Shown here piece by piece: positions 1 through 8,164 of a stretch of DNA of 18,295 nt. This stretch comes from JAAYAY01 sp964429355. GTDB lineage: Bacteria; Planctomycetota; Planctomycetia; Pirellulales; Thermoguttaceae. The stretch covers positions 1 through 18,295 of the forward strand of contig CAYSCH010000179.1 of assembly GCA_964429355.1 (NCBI GenBank). Reading direction: 5' to 3'. The position numbers were made by a program, and so were the translations under genes. Position 1 is the stretch's first letter. Every line of letters begins with the position of its first letter. The notes beneath the pieces were generated by a model, which had not been told where the DNA came from, searched no databases, and saw nothing but the letters and a program-made list of their open reading frames with translations.

Positions 1-420
1 CCAAGTTTTTTGTTCCCCGGGCACACTTGTGCCAAAATTCAATTGCCCTCTCGAGATATGCGACCAACCCTTCCCCGTTGACCAACCCGTCCCTCGAGAG
101 GGTCGCGGGATTAGCGTTTGATCCATATTTCATCCGTGGCTCTCCCCCTTCCCGTTTCCCTCCCTCAACGACGGGAGTTTTGCATCGCCCCCCTGTTGAT
201 CCGGTCTCAACCAATCTTCGGCACCAGTCATCCACTTCAACTGCTGGTCGACCTTGTCGTCAAGCCGGTGAACGTGCCTTTCGATTGATTCGCCGAGTAT
301 CTCGATCGCGTGCCTCTTCCAAAGAAAGCTGAATGTGTTTCCTAGGGCAGCGTGGCGCTCCATAATGATGCTGTGCCGGAACACCGATGGCTTGAACCTC
401 TGGACGCGTCTCTGGAGAAC
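1..420. other. Intergenic / 5' flank without a convincing gene
   Basis: No open reading frame here has a good ribosome binding site or a family I recognise. A minus-strand frame at 130-363 could encode about 77 residues of fairly natural composition, but its ATG has no Shine-Dalgarno and it runs into the start region of the gene on the other strand, so at most it is a gene remnant. The stretch holds one 10-bp inverted repeat (46-102) and two near-copies of a pyrimidine-rich word starting GACCAACCC (62 and 80). The promoter of the large gene must lie here or further left, but I cannot point to a good -10/-35 pair. Confidence 0.5.
46..102. repeat. 10-bp inverted repeat with a 37-nt spacer
   Basis: CCCTCTCGAG at 46-55 is the exact reverse complement of CTCGAGAGGG at 93-102. 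The loop is 37 nt. It could be the edge of an interspersed repeat or a large hairpin; no transposase is nearby. The function is unknown. Confidence 0.5.
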
Positions 421-3400
421 ATGTCTGTGGCCACGTTCGAATGTCTCCCAATTCTCGATCGTCACGCTTGGCGCTGCCCGCTCCTGGCTCTGCTGCTGGC
501 TCTCGCCTGTCCGGTTCTCGCCCCGGCCGAACCTCTGCCCGACACCGAGCCGCTTCGGGCTGCCATCCAGGACCTTGCCGAGTCCTGGCCCACCGCCTAC
601 CCCGGTGCCCCCCAGTACCTGGCTCGACTCGACGAGCTCGTAAATCGTGCGGCCCTCGGACAAGACGTGCGAGCCCAGTTGGATTCACTCCGCCGAGAGG
701 CCCTCCTGGCCAATCCGCTCCTGACGAGCGCCCCTCTCCTCTTCGTGGTCCGGCGGCAATACGCACCCGATCATCACAACACGGGCACCATGTTCCAGCC
801 GGGCGAGATCAACGCCGGCAGTTTTCAGGGGGGCGGCGCCATTCGGACCATCGACATCGGCGAGGGAGCCAAAATCTCGACGCTCTGGGAGTCGGCCCGC
901 GGTGTCGCTCGCGACCCGGACCTTCGTTTTGACGGCAAGAAGATCGTCTTCGCCATGCGCCCCGACGGCACCCAGCCGTACCATATCTTCGAAATCAACG
1001 CCGATGGCAGCAATCTTGTGCAACTGACATTCGGCCCCCTCGCCACCGACATCGATCCGGCCTATCTCGCCGACGGGCGGATCGTGTTCGCCTCCACCCG
1101 CGACCCCAAGTACTGCGGGTGCAACCGCCACATCCAGGCAAACCTGTTCGTCATGGATGCCGATGGGGCCAACATCCACCAGATCGGCCGAAACAACCTC
1201 TTCGAGTCCCGCCCGAGCGTGATGGACGACGGGCGGATCCTCTACGACCGCTGGGAATACGTCGATCGCCATTTCGGCCCCTCCTTCGGACTCTGGACGG
1301 TTCATCCCGACGGCACGCGCCATGACCTGTTCTACGGCAACAACGCCTGGTCTCCCGGCGCGATCTTCAACGCCCGCACGGTGCCGGGCTCAGAGCAGTG
1401 CCTGGCCATCTTCGGAGCCTGCCACGATCGGCCCTGGGGAGCCATGGTGCTGATCGATCGCCGCCGCGGCATGGACGGCATGGATCCAGTCGTGCGAAGC
1501 TGGCCGGGTGACATAAGCAAACTCATGTTCGACCCCCAGGAGGTACCACAGAAAGCCGGCATCGAGCATCCCCATGCCGGCCTGATCGACCAGCTCGGGC
1601 GACTGCCCGTCAAGTACGAAGACCCCTGGCCCCTTTCCGACAAATACTTCGTCTGCTCCCGGCAAACCGGTCAAGGCGACGAGATGGGACTCTTCCTGCT
1701 CGATATCTTTGGAAACGAACTGTTGCTTCATGCCGAGTCGCCCGGATGTTTTGACCCGATGAGGTTGGCCGCTCGCCGCCGACCGCCGGTGGTGCCCGGC
1801 GCGATGCAATTGGCCGAGTCGACCGCTACGTTCTATGTGGCCGACGTCTACCAGGGCACCGGCATGGAAACCGTCCCCCGCGGCACCATCAAGACGATCC
1901 GCGTCGTCGAGGCGCCCCCCAAGCGTCATTGGACCAGGGACGGCTACCATTGGCATATCGACACCCACCAGGCCCCGGCCATGAACTTCAACTGCACCAA
2001 CAACAAGCGGATCCTCGGCGACGCGCCGGTTGAGCAAGATGGCTCCGCCTGCTTCCAGGTGCCCCCCGACCGGTTCCTGTTCTTTCAACTGCTCGACGAG
2101 CAGGGGCGGATGGTGCAGTCCATGCGTTCGGGAACCACGGCCATGCCGGGCGAACAGGTTGGCTGCGTGGGCTGCCACGAGAACCGGCGAACCAGCGCGC
2201 CGGTCACCTACACCGCGCTCGCCCTCCGCCGCCCGGCCAGCCGGCTCAAGCCCTGGTATGGGCCGCCGCGAGAGTTCAACTACCTGGCCGAGGTCCAGCC
2301 GGTGTTCGACAAGCACTGTGTCCAGTGTCACGACTACGGCCAGGAGGCCGGCGAGCGGCTCAATCTGGCCGGAGACCTGGGGCTCGTCTTCAACACTTCT
2401 TACCTCGAGCTGCGAACGAAGAGCCCGATCCGCTGGCACGAAGACAAACCGGGCGATCCGAAACCGCTGGTCAAGGCGGTTGATGACGGTCCGCCCCACG
2501 TGCTGCCCCCGTTTGCCTGGGGCTCGCACCGCAGTCGGCTTGTCGACGTGCTGCTTGGCGACCACTACCAGGTGCGGCTCGACCGCGAGAGCCTCGATCG
2601 GATCATCACCTGGATCGATCTGAATGCACCCTACTACGGCAGCTACTCCAGTACCTGCCCCGACAATCTCTTCGGCCGTTCGCCGCTGAACGACGTCCAG
2701 CTCGCACGGCTTGCCGAACTGACCGGCGTGCCCGTCAATGCCCCTGATGTCGGAGCCGAACTGAACGGTTCGCAGGTCAACTTCACACGACCCCAGTGGA
2801 GCCCCTGCCTGGCCAACCTGGACAAGGAGGGAGCGGAGTATCGAGAAGCACTCGCGATCATCCGGGCCGGGCAGGATGCGCTGGCCAAGACCCCGCGGGC
2901 CGACATGCCCGGGTTCCGCCTCGTGAGCGATCAGGACCTCCGCCGCCAGGATCGCTGCGATACGTTGGCCCAAGCCGAGGTCGCCGCGCGAAAGGCCATC
3001 CTTCAGGGCGAGAAATTTGTCGACAAGCCCCCCGGGCCGCCGGCCACGCAACGCGTGACTCCCGTCGCGATTGCCTCTTCCTCCGGCCATGCCTTTCCCA
3101 AAGGGGCCAATAACGACGCCGAGCCCGATCCTCAGTACGCGGCGGACCGGGCCATTGACGGCAATCCCGGCACGTTCTGCTGTCTGCTCGACGACAGCGT
3201 TGACGGCCAGAGCACGACCACGATCCCGGCCAAGGCGGCCGCGCCCGTCACCGGCCACATCGTCTTCGATCTCGGCCGTCCGCTTCCCCTCCGCGGTGTC
3301 CGGCTGATCGCCAGGGATGCGGGCGGTCCCTACAATCCCCGCGAAGTGGAATTCATCGCTCTCGACGGGCCCAACCTGCCGCAAGACCTGCCAGAGGGAC

Positions 3401-6066
3401 AGCCCTTCGCCAAGCATACCTACGCTCCGCTCCACCAGGGAGCCGCCGAGGATGTTTATTGGGACGAAGTCACAACGCGTTACCTGGCCCTGCGGGTCAA
3501 AAGCAGCTACGAATCCGGTGGACCCGTTCACTACAACTTCCAGATCGCCGAGATCGAGTTCCACGTCAGCGCCGAGGCAATAGTGCCCCCGCAGATGCTT
3601 GTCGGCTGGATCGAGCAGCAAGAGCTTGCTCAGGAGTTTGCGAGACTGCGAGCCGCCATTGAAGACCTCCGTCTCTCGTTTCCCGATCGCTATCCCGCCG
3701 AGGTGTTGCTCGAGCGGCTGGCAAAGATCGAAGGGGAAGCGACCGGCGCTACGCCGGCTCCAGAAGACCTGCGCGAGCGTTTTGAGGCCCTCCGTCGCGA
3801 GGCCCTGGTCGGTGCCAACCCGCTCATCCCTGCACGGCTGCTGTTTGTGAAGCGCTACACCTACAGTCCCGGCTGGTATTACGCCGAATTCATGCGGGCA
3901 AGCCGCTTTGGCGGAAACCTCTGCATTCTGGATATTCCCAGCGGCCAAGTGACGGAACTGGTTCCCGAACTGGCCGGAGGCGTTTTCGATCGGTGCGACC
4001 TGTCCTTCGACGCTCGCCGGGTTGTCTTCGCCTACAAGGCTGCGGCGGGCCAGGGCTTTCGTCTCTGGGAAGTGGGCATTGACCGTAGCGGCCTGCGGCA
4101 ACTCACATTCGATCCGCCGGACGAGGCCGAGCGAATCGCCAGGTACTGGCACCCGAGCAACAAGCCGTCCGGGGTCTACCGGCACCACACCGATGATTTC
4201 CATCCCTGCTACCTGCCCGACGGCGGCATCTGCTTCACCTCCACCCGTTGCGAGCAGGGTGTGCTCTGCGATCAGGGAGACAGCCTGGCCGTCAATGTCC
4301 TCTACCGCATGGATCCCAACGCCCTCCCCATACCACCCCGAAGCGCAAGCGAAGACAGCACACCACCGCGAAACGTAAGCGAGGTCAGTATATCAACCCG
4401 ACGCGTAAGCGAGGTCAGCGCATTCCCAAGCGCAAGCGAGGTCAGGCGCTCCTCCCTCCACCGTCTCTCCCAGGGCGCCCTGAGCGAATCGACCCCCAGT
4501 ATTGCCAACGACGGGCGGATTATGTACACCCGGTGGGAATACGTCGACAAGGGTGTGATCGCCGTCCAGTCGCTGTGGGCCATGCATCCCGACGGATCCG
4601 GCTCGACGGAGATCTACGGCAACCAGATCGAGTTTCCGCCGGTCTTCATCCATGGCCGGGCGATTCCCGGCTCCAGTCAACTCTTCGTGGCAACCGCCAC
4701 GATGCACCATCCGTTTGCCGTCGGCCCGATCATGCTCGTCGACACCCAGCGCAATATCCGCACCCACGAGCCGCTCCGTTCGCTCACGCCGGATACGAGC
4801 CTCAACATCGAGGGGCCCGAAGGCTTTCCCCATGGAGAGCAGTACATCCATCGCAAGAACGGCCAGTGGGTGGCCGACAATCGGGGCCCCCTCTATTCGG
4901 AACCCTATCCGCTTGCCGATCCGGAAACCGGCGCCGGGGCCGGCAAGTACTTCCTGGTCGACTGCAACCCGGACAAGCCGTGGAACGATCCGACCGCCTA
5001 CGGGCTCTACCTCATCGACCTTTTCGGCAACCGCGTGCAGATCTACGCCGATCCGGCCATCTCCTGTTGGCAGCCGATCCCGCTGGCGCCCCGTCAGACC
5101 CCGCCGATCCTCCCGCCGGTGCTTCCGCCGGCTCAGCCGCAACCAGAGGGGACCACCGGCGAGGCCGTGCTCGCCATGAGCGACGTCTACCGCGGTCTGG
5201 AGGGCGTGCCCCGTGGAACCGTCAAATACCTCCGCGTTCTGGAGCAGGTGCCGCGCCCCTGGTCGGCTCGGCGTTTCTGGCCAGACGACGAAACTCTCGG
5301 GCAACATGCCGTGATCAGCATGAACGCCCACATCTTCGTAAAAATCCACCACGGCGTCGTGCCGGTCGAACAAGATGGCTCGGCCCACTTCGTGGTTCCT
5401 GCCGGAAAGAACCTGTTCTTTCAGGCTCTCGACGAGAACTACATGGAACTGCAGCGGATGCGGAGCTTCGTCAACCTCGAGCCGGGCGAATCGCGCTCAT
5501 GCATCGGTTGCCACGAGCCCAAGTCTTCGGCGCCGCCTGCGGTCATGCCGCGGGCCCTCTCACGCTCGCCCGATCGGCTGGCGCCTCAGCCGGGCGAGTC
5601 CGTGCCGCGTCCCATCCATTACGTGACCGACGTGCAACCGATTCTCGATCGGCACTGCACTCGCTGCCACAATCGCCAGAAGCCCGATGGCGACCTGGAC
5701 CTCAGCAGCGAGCTGACCACGTTTTTCAACCGCTCCTACGAAACGATCATGAACAAAGACCTGGTGGCCCATATCCAGGAGTTCCACGGTCCCGATCCGC
5801 GAGCGCAGAAGACAAACGTGGTGCCGCTGCCGCCCTGCGCCCTCGGATCGCACGCCAGCCGGCTCGTCAGCCTGATCCGCCAGGGGCACTACGACTGCCG
5901 CCTGACGCCCGAGGAGCAGATCCGGCTCAATACCTGGACTGATGCGAACGCACCTTACTACGGCTCCTACTTCGGCCGGCGGAACCTGGTCTATCGCGAC
6001 CATCCGGACTTCCGGCCCCTACCCACGCTGTCGTCCGCCAGCGGTATTCCTCCGGAATCGCAGTGA
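421..6066 (+). CDS. Exported tandem HzsA-like (hydrazine synthase alpha-like) four-haem protein
   Basis: The product is 1881 residues, built of two homologous halves. A GTG 69 nt upstream is in frame, but ATG 421 follows GGAG and starts a clean signal peptide (hydrophobic 20-33, A-P-A cleavage near residue 36). Half A (about 40-745): a helical lead, a TolB/WD40-like propeller with DGR(I/V) strands, the VEQDGSA core, CVGCH at 582-586 and CVQCH at 633-637, ending in a NAPYYGSY motif. A cysteine-containing linker and a discoidin (F5/8 type C)-like segment (about 878-1051) follow. Half B (about 1058-1881) repeats the plan with CIGCH at 1694-1698 and CTRCH at 1746-1750 and the same NAPYYGSY end. 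This order (propeller, middle domain, two c-haem sites) matches HzsA of anammox bacteria, where one half is about 800 residues. Expected in the periplasm as a c-type cytochrome. The substrate is unknown; no hzsB or hzsC partner is present, so hydrazine synthesis is not implied. Confidence 0.85.
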   Translation: MSVATFECLPILDRHAWRCPLLALLLALACPVLAPAEPLPDTEPLRAAIQDLAESWPTAYPGAPQYLARLDELVNRAALGQDVRAQLDSLRREALLANPLLTSAPLLFVVRRQYAPDHHNTGTMFQPGEINAGSFQGGGAIRTIDIGEGAKISTLWESARGVARDPDLRFDGKKIVFAMRPDGTQPYHIFEINADGSNLVQLTFGPLATDIDPAYLADGRIVFASTRDPKYCGCNRHIQANLFVMDADGANIHQIGRNNLFESRPSVMDDGRILYDRWEYVDRHFGPSFGLWTVHPDGTRHDLFYGNNAWSPGAIFNARTVPGSEQCLAIFGACHDRPWGAMVLIDRRRGMDGMDPVVRSWPGDISKLMFDPQEVPQKAGIEHPHAGLIDQLGRLPVKYEDPWPLSDKYFVCSRQTGQGDEMGLFLLDIFGNELLLHAESPGCFDPMRLAARRRPPVVPGAMQLAESTATFYVADVYQGTGMETVPRGTIKTIRVVEAPPKRHWTRDGYHWHIDTHQAPAMNFNCTNNKRILGDAPVEQDGSACFQVPPDRFLFFQLLDEQGRMVQSMRSGTTAMPGEQVGCVGCHENRRTSAPVTYTALALRRPASRLKPWYGPPREFNYLAEVQPVFDKHCVQCHDYGQEAGERLNLAGDLGLVFNTSYLELRTKSPIRWHEDKPGDPKPLVKAVDDGPPHVLPPFAWGSHRSRLVDVLLGDHYQVRLDRESLDRIITWIDLNAPYYGSYSSTCPDNLFGRSPLNDVQLARLAELTGVPVNAPDVGAELNGSQVNFTRPQWSPCLANLDKEGAEYREALAIIRAGQDALAKTPRADMPGFRLVSDQDLRRQDRCDTLAQAEVAARKAILQGEKFVDKPPGPPATQRVTPVAIASSSGHAFPKGANNDAEPDPQYAADRAIDGNPGTFCCLLDDSVDGQSTTTIPAKAAAPVTGHIVFDLGRPLPLRGVRLIARDAGGPYNPREVEFIALDGPNLPQDLPEGQPFAKHTYAPLHQGAAEDVYWDEVTTRYLALRVKSSYESGGPVHYNFQIAEIEFHVSAEAIVPPQMLVGWIEQQELAQEFARLRAAIEDLRLSFPDRYPAEVLLERLAKIEGEATGATPAPEDLRERFEALRREALVGANPLIPARLLFVKRYTYSPGWYYAEFMRASRFGGNLCILDIPSGQVTELVPELAGGVFDRCDLSFDARRVVFAYKAAAGQGFRLWEVGIDRSGLRQLTFDPPDEAERIARYWHPSNKPSGVYRHHTDDFHPCYLPDGGICFTSTRCEQGVLCDQGDSLAVNVLYRMDPNALPIPPRSASEDSTPPRNVSEVSISTRRVSEVSAFPSASEVRRSSLHRLSQGALSESTPSIANDGRIMYTRWEYVDKGVIAVQSLWAMHPDGSGSTEIYGNQIEFPPVFIHGRAIPGSSQLFVATATMHHPFAVGPIMLVDTQRNIRTHEPLRSLTPDTSLNIEGPEGFPHGEQYIHRKNGQWVADNRGPLYSEPYPLADPETGAGAGKYFLVDCNPDKPWNDPTAYGLYLIDLFGNRVQIYADPAISCWQPIPLAPRQTPPILPPVLPPAQPQPEGTTGEAVLAMSDVYRGLEGVPRGTVKYLRVLEQVPRPWSARRFWPDDETLGQHAVISMNAHIFVKIHHGVVPVEQDGSAHFVVPAGKNLFFQALDENYMELQRMRSFVNLEPGESRSCIGCHEPKSSAPPAVMPRALSRSPDRLAPQPGESVPRPIHYVTDVQPILDRHCTRCHNRQKPDGDLDLSSELTTFFNRSYETIMNKDLVAHIQEFHGPDPRAQKTNVVPLPPCALGSHASRLVSLIRQGHYDCRLTPEEQIRLNTWTDANAPYYGSYFGRRNLVYRDHPDFRPLPTLSSASGIPPESQ
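4330..4446 (+). repeat. In-frame 30-bp tandem repeat array (3.9 units) inside the HzsA-like gene
   Basis: Units lie at 4330-4359, 4360-4389, 4390-4419 and 4420-4446 (the last one codon short). Each ends in a version of AAGCG(C/T)AAGCGAGGTCAG and codes for a decapeptide of the form xxPRxxSExS. Because the unit is a multiple of three, the host frame is kept. Comparison with half A shows that the host sequence resumes at LHRLSQ after MDPN, so about 45 codons (4321-4455) are extra. From memory, RS(A/V)SEG-like units of this kind are scattered through planctomycete genomes; that is recollection and not a search result. Confidence 0.85.
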
Positions 6067-6104
6067 CCTGGAACATAGAAGAAAGAAACACTTGTCTGCT
6101 CTCA

Positions 6105-6827
6105 TTACCGCAGATCCAGAGATTTTGCGCCGGGCCCGAGGTACGACAGAACTCGTCCCATTTCCTCGTGGATCGACCCATAATCGCCGGGCGTGGCCGA
6201 CAGTATCCCCTCCTTGCTCTGCACATACTGCGAAGGGATCAGTTCCTCCCCGCAGTGTACAACCATCTCACGGGCGGACTGGGGCGTGGTCTCCAGATGG
6301 AATTGCAGGCCGATCACGGAATGGCCGATCTGGAAAGCCTGGTTCTCGCATGCGGCGCTTCGGGCCAGCCGGACCGCGCCCGGCGGCAAGTCGAAAGTCT
6401 CTCCATGCCAGTGAAAGGCTTTGAGCGATGGGGGAAATTCGAATACCGTATCGCCCGAGGAGCGGAGGCCTTCCACCGGAAACCAGCCGATCTCCTTGCA
6501 CCGGTTCCGGTAGACCCGTGCGCCGAGCGAACTGGCGATCAGTTGGGCGCCGAGGCACACACCGAGCACGGCCTTTCCGGCCTCGATCGCACGGCACACG
6601 AACTGCTTCTCTTCAACCAGCCAGGGATGGTCGGTCTGGTCGTTGATGCTCATCGGTCCGCCCATGACCACGAGCAGTTCGAAATCGGCCGGGTCCGGGA
6701 ACTCGGGCGACTCGAACAGCCGCGTACTCGTGATCCCGTACCCCGCCGCCTCCAGCCACGGTCCGATGCTGCCCAGTCCTTCGAACGGGACGTGCTGGAG
6801 ATAGTGGGCTCGCATCTGGACTTCCAT
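6105..6827 (-). CDS. Class I glutamine amidotransferase, GMP-synthase-like
   Basis: The 240-residue product has the full class I glutaminase triad: Cys91 in GVCLGAQ (nucleophile elbow), His177 and Glu179 in GLQFHLE, plus the MGGPMS oxyanion strand at 55-60. The stand-alone GATase1 domain resembles the glutaminase part of GuaA and the free GMP-synthase-like amidotransferases; it lacks HisH features, so I do not call it HisH. It should release ammonia from glutamine for an unknown acceptor, or be a peptidase-like relative. Its ATG comes 1 nt after the hisF stop, so the two are almost certainly cotranscribed and translationally coupled. A second ATG at codon 5 is an alternative start. It converges with the large HzsA-like gene, leaving 38 nt between the stops. 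Confidence 0.85.
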   Translation of the reverse strand: MEVQMRAHYLQHVPFEGLGSIGPWLEAAGYGITSTRLFESPEFPDPADFELLVVMGGPMSINDQTDHPWLVEEKQFVCRAIEAGKAVLGVCLGAQLIASSLGARVYRNRCKEIGWFPVEGLRSSGDTVFEFPPSLKAFHWHGETFDLPPGAVRLARSAACENQAFQIGHSVIGLQFHLETTPQSAREMVVHCGEELIPSQYVQSKEGILSATPGDYGSIHEEMGRVLSYLGPGAKSLDLR

Positions 6828-6828
6828 A

Positions 6829-7590
6829 TCAACGGACCTTCACACTACGGCCGCGGAGGTAGTCTTTCAATTCGGGGATGTCGATCGTATGGAAATGAAA
6901 CACCGAGGCCGCCAGCAGGATCGTGGCGCCGGCCTCGACGGCATCGTAGAAGTGGCTCAGTTGGCCGGCACCGCCGGAGGCAACGATCTGGGCCGAGGTG
7001 GTTTCCTTCATGGCACGGATGATAGGCAGGTCGTAGCCGGTCTTGGCGCCGTCGCCGGCCTTGCTCGTGGGAAGGATCACCGGCACACCGAAGGAGTCGA
7101 CCTTTCTGGCCCACTCGACCGCATCGGTGCCCGTGGCGGTGCGGCCGCCATCGATGTAAACCTCGTACCCGGAGGGCATCGCCGGGTTCTGGTCCACGTC
7201 GATGGCCACGGTCACCTTCTCCGGACCGAACTCCTTGACCATTTGGGCGATGACCTCCGGCTTGCGGAAGGCGGCGCTGCTGGTGGAGATCTTGTCGGCC
7301 CCGGCCTCAAGCACGGCGGCAGCCGAAGCCACGTCGGAAATCCCGCCGCCCACCGTGAAGGGCACGGTCGCGGCATCGGCCACGCGCCGCACCACGTCGA
7401 GCATCGTGCCGCGGTTCTCGACCGTGGCGGTGATGTCGAGCAGGGCCAGTTCGTCCGCCCCCGCCTTGCAGTAAGCCTGAGCGCACTGGACAGGATCACC
7501 TGCATCGCGGATGTCGACAAAGTGCACGCCCTTGACGACGCGCCCGTTACGCATATCGAGGCAGGGCATGATCGTGATTGGCTGAGTCAT
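6829..7590 (-). CDS. hisF: Imidazole glycerol phosphate synthase cyclase subunit HisF
   Basis: A 253-residue (beta/alpha)8 barrel that makes imidazole glycerol phosphate and AICAR from PRFAR and ammonia in histidine biosynthesis. The catalytic aspartates are present: Asp12 in PCLDM and Asp131 in VAIDVD (Asp11 and Asp130 of the Thermotoga enzyme). The phosphate-binding loops TVGGGI (79-84) and ASGGAG are intact. The usual LTSMD-x-DGTK loop reads PTSKAGDGAKTGYD here, a variation in a functional loop. ATG 7590 is chosen because AAAGGAG sits 8 nt upstream; the frame is open further upstream but that part has no family similarity. No hisH or other his gene is in the window, and the next gene is a different amidotransferase. 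Confidence 0.92.
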   Translation of the reverse strand: MTQPITIMPCLDMRNGRVVKGVHFVDIRDAGDPVQCAQAYCKAGADELALLDITATVENRGTMLDVVRRVADAATVPFTVGGGISDVASAAAVLEAGADKISTSSAAFRKPEVIAQMVKEFGPEKVTVAIDVDQNPAMPSGYEVYIDGGRTATGTDAVEWARKVDSFGVPVILPTSKAGDGAKTGYDLPIIRAMKETTSAQIVASGGAGQLSHFYDAVEAGATILLAASVFHFHTIDIPELKDYLRGRSVKVR

Positions 7591-7629
7591 TCTCCGAACT
7601 CCTTTGTTTGATGGATCGAGAAGACCTTC

Positions 7630-7658
7630 AGTATCGAGAAAACGGGCTCGATCGGCAA
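7630..7658 (-). promoter_or_regulatory. Candidate hisF promoter
   Basis: On the minus strand TTGCCG (7653-7658) and GATACT (7630-7635) are 17 nt apart, about 40 nt before the hisF start. The match is only moderate (three and four of six consensus bases), so this is a candidate by position and spacing. Confidence 0.3.
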
Positions 7659-7734
7659 GCAAGAAGGGCATGAAATTGAGGGGGAGAGGCACGGCAGGCG
7701 TGCTCAGACAAAGGGTCCCCGGCGAAAACCGCAA

Positions 7735-7747
7735 CGAACGTGGTTCG
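7735..7747. promoter_or_regulatory. Short inverted repeat in the divergent hisF / HicA-like promoter region
   Basis: CGAAC (7735-7739) and GTTCG (7743-7747) form a 5-bp inverted repeat around GTG, overlapping the -35 position of the promoter at 7767-7772. Toxin-antitoxin style operons are often self-regulated by binding such sites; here that is an inference from position. Confidence 0.35.
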
Positions 7748-7763
7748 CGGTGGGCAGCAGAAG

Positions 7764-7772
7764 TGCTATAAT
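7764..7772 (+). promoter_or_regulatory. Extended -10 promoter of the HicA-like gene
   Basis: TGCTATAAT is a perfect extended -10 (TGn plus TATAAT at 7767-7772). The -35 at 17-nt spacing (TTCGCG, 7744-7749) is weak, which extended -10 promoters tolerate. The start codon lies 37 nt downstream of the hexamer, giving a short leader. Confidence 0.6.
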
Positions 7773-7809
7773 CTATCAGGTGGGGCGCAATTGGCGAGTC
7801 GGCGAGAAT

Positions 7810-8037
7810 ATGGCGGATCACCCAAACAAACACATCCGTGCGGCGGTTGAATACGCCCTTGCCCACGGTTGGACGTTGCGGAAGTCGGGACCACGAGCGC
7901 ACATCTGGGGGCGTCTGTACTGTCCGCAGCAGACTCGGGACGGCTGTTCAAGGGCTGTGTATTCAACACCCAGGCATCCTGAAGACCATGCGAAGGACAT
8001 ACGTCGAGCCGTTGATCGCTGTCGACACGAGCAGTAG
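7810..8037 (+). CDS. HicA-like small basic protein (possible mRNA interferase toxin)
   Basis: A 75-residue basic protein. The order of a short helix (AVEYALAHGWTL), then KSGPRAHIWGRL with His31, then a cysteine-containing strand and a conserved-looking YSTPRHPEDHAKDIRRAVD tail resembles the HicA/YcfA dsRBD-like fold, in which a GSH histidine is catalytic; here AH replaces SH. HicA proteins cleave mRNA and are neutralised by a HicB-type antitoxin. The ATG at 7810 lies just after an extended -10 promoter; the in-frame GTG at 7750 lies upstream of that promoter and is rejected. The next gene on the same strand (8165) is a small acidic protein that could be its partner. The toxin role is inference. 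Confidence 0.6.
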   Translation: MADHPNKHIRAAVEYALAHGWTLRKSGPRAHIWGRLYCPQQTRDGCSRAVYSTPRHPEDHAKDIRRAVDRCRHEQ

Positions 8038-8164
8038 ATGGCGACTTGATCGAGGCTTGCCTAGTCAATGAACGAGGGCTGACAACGGAAACCCGGACTC
8101 CTCGGAGAACCGCTTGCCCAACCGTTCATTCAATATGCAGGTACCAACAAGAAGGCGAACTGCG

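Noticed and set aside
130..363. 77-residue minus-strand ORF left of the large gene
   Set aside because: The amino acid composition is plausible but there is no Shine-Dalgarno, no recognised family, and it overlaps the leader of the opposite gene; at most a remnant.
1390..4203. 937-residue open frame on the - strand
   Set aside because: It is antisense to the HzsA-like gene, with low-complexity composition and no recognisable domain.
4330..4446. CRISPR-like array
   Set aside because: The 30-bp units are directly adjacent with no spacers, are in frame within a coding region, and no cas genes are near.
4248..5942. Arg-rich 564-residue frame with KRKRGQ repeats
   Set aside because: It is an alternative frame of the HzsA-like gene; the KRKRGQ pattern is just the 30-bp DNA repeat read in another frame.
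421..6066. Annotating the large gene as hydrazine synthase
   Set aside because: Only the alpha-like architecture is present; the beta and gamma subunits and hydrazine dehydrogenase are absent, and such HzsA-like proteins can occur outside anammox bacteria.
6105..6827. Calling the amidotransferase HisH because it follows hisF
   Set aside because: The sequence pattern is that of GMP-synthase-like stand-alone glutaminases; position alone is not enough.
8067..8130. AATGAACG / CGTTCATT 8-bp inverted repeat between the two small genes
   Set aside because: The 48-nt loop and short arms make it likely to be chance; no regulatory context supports it.
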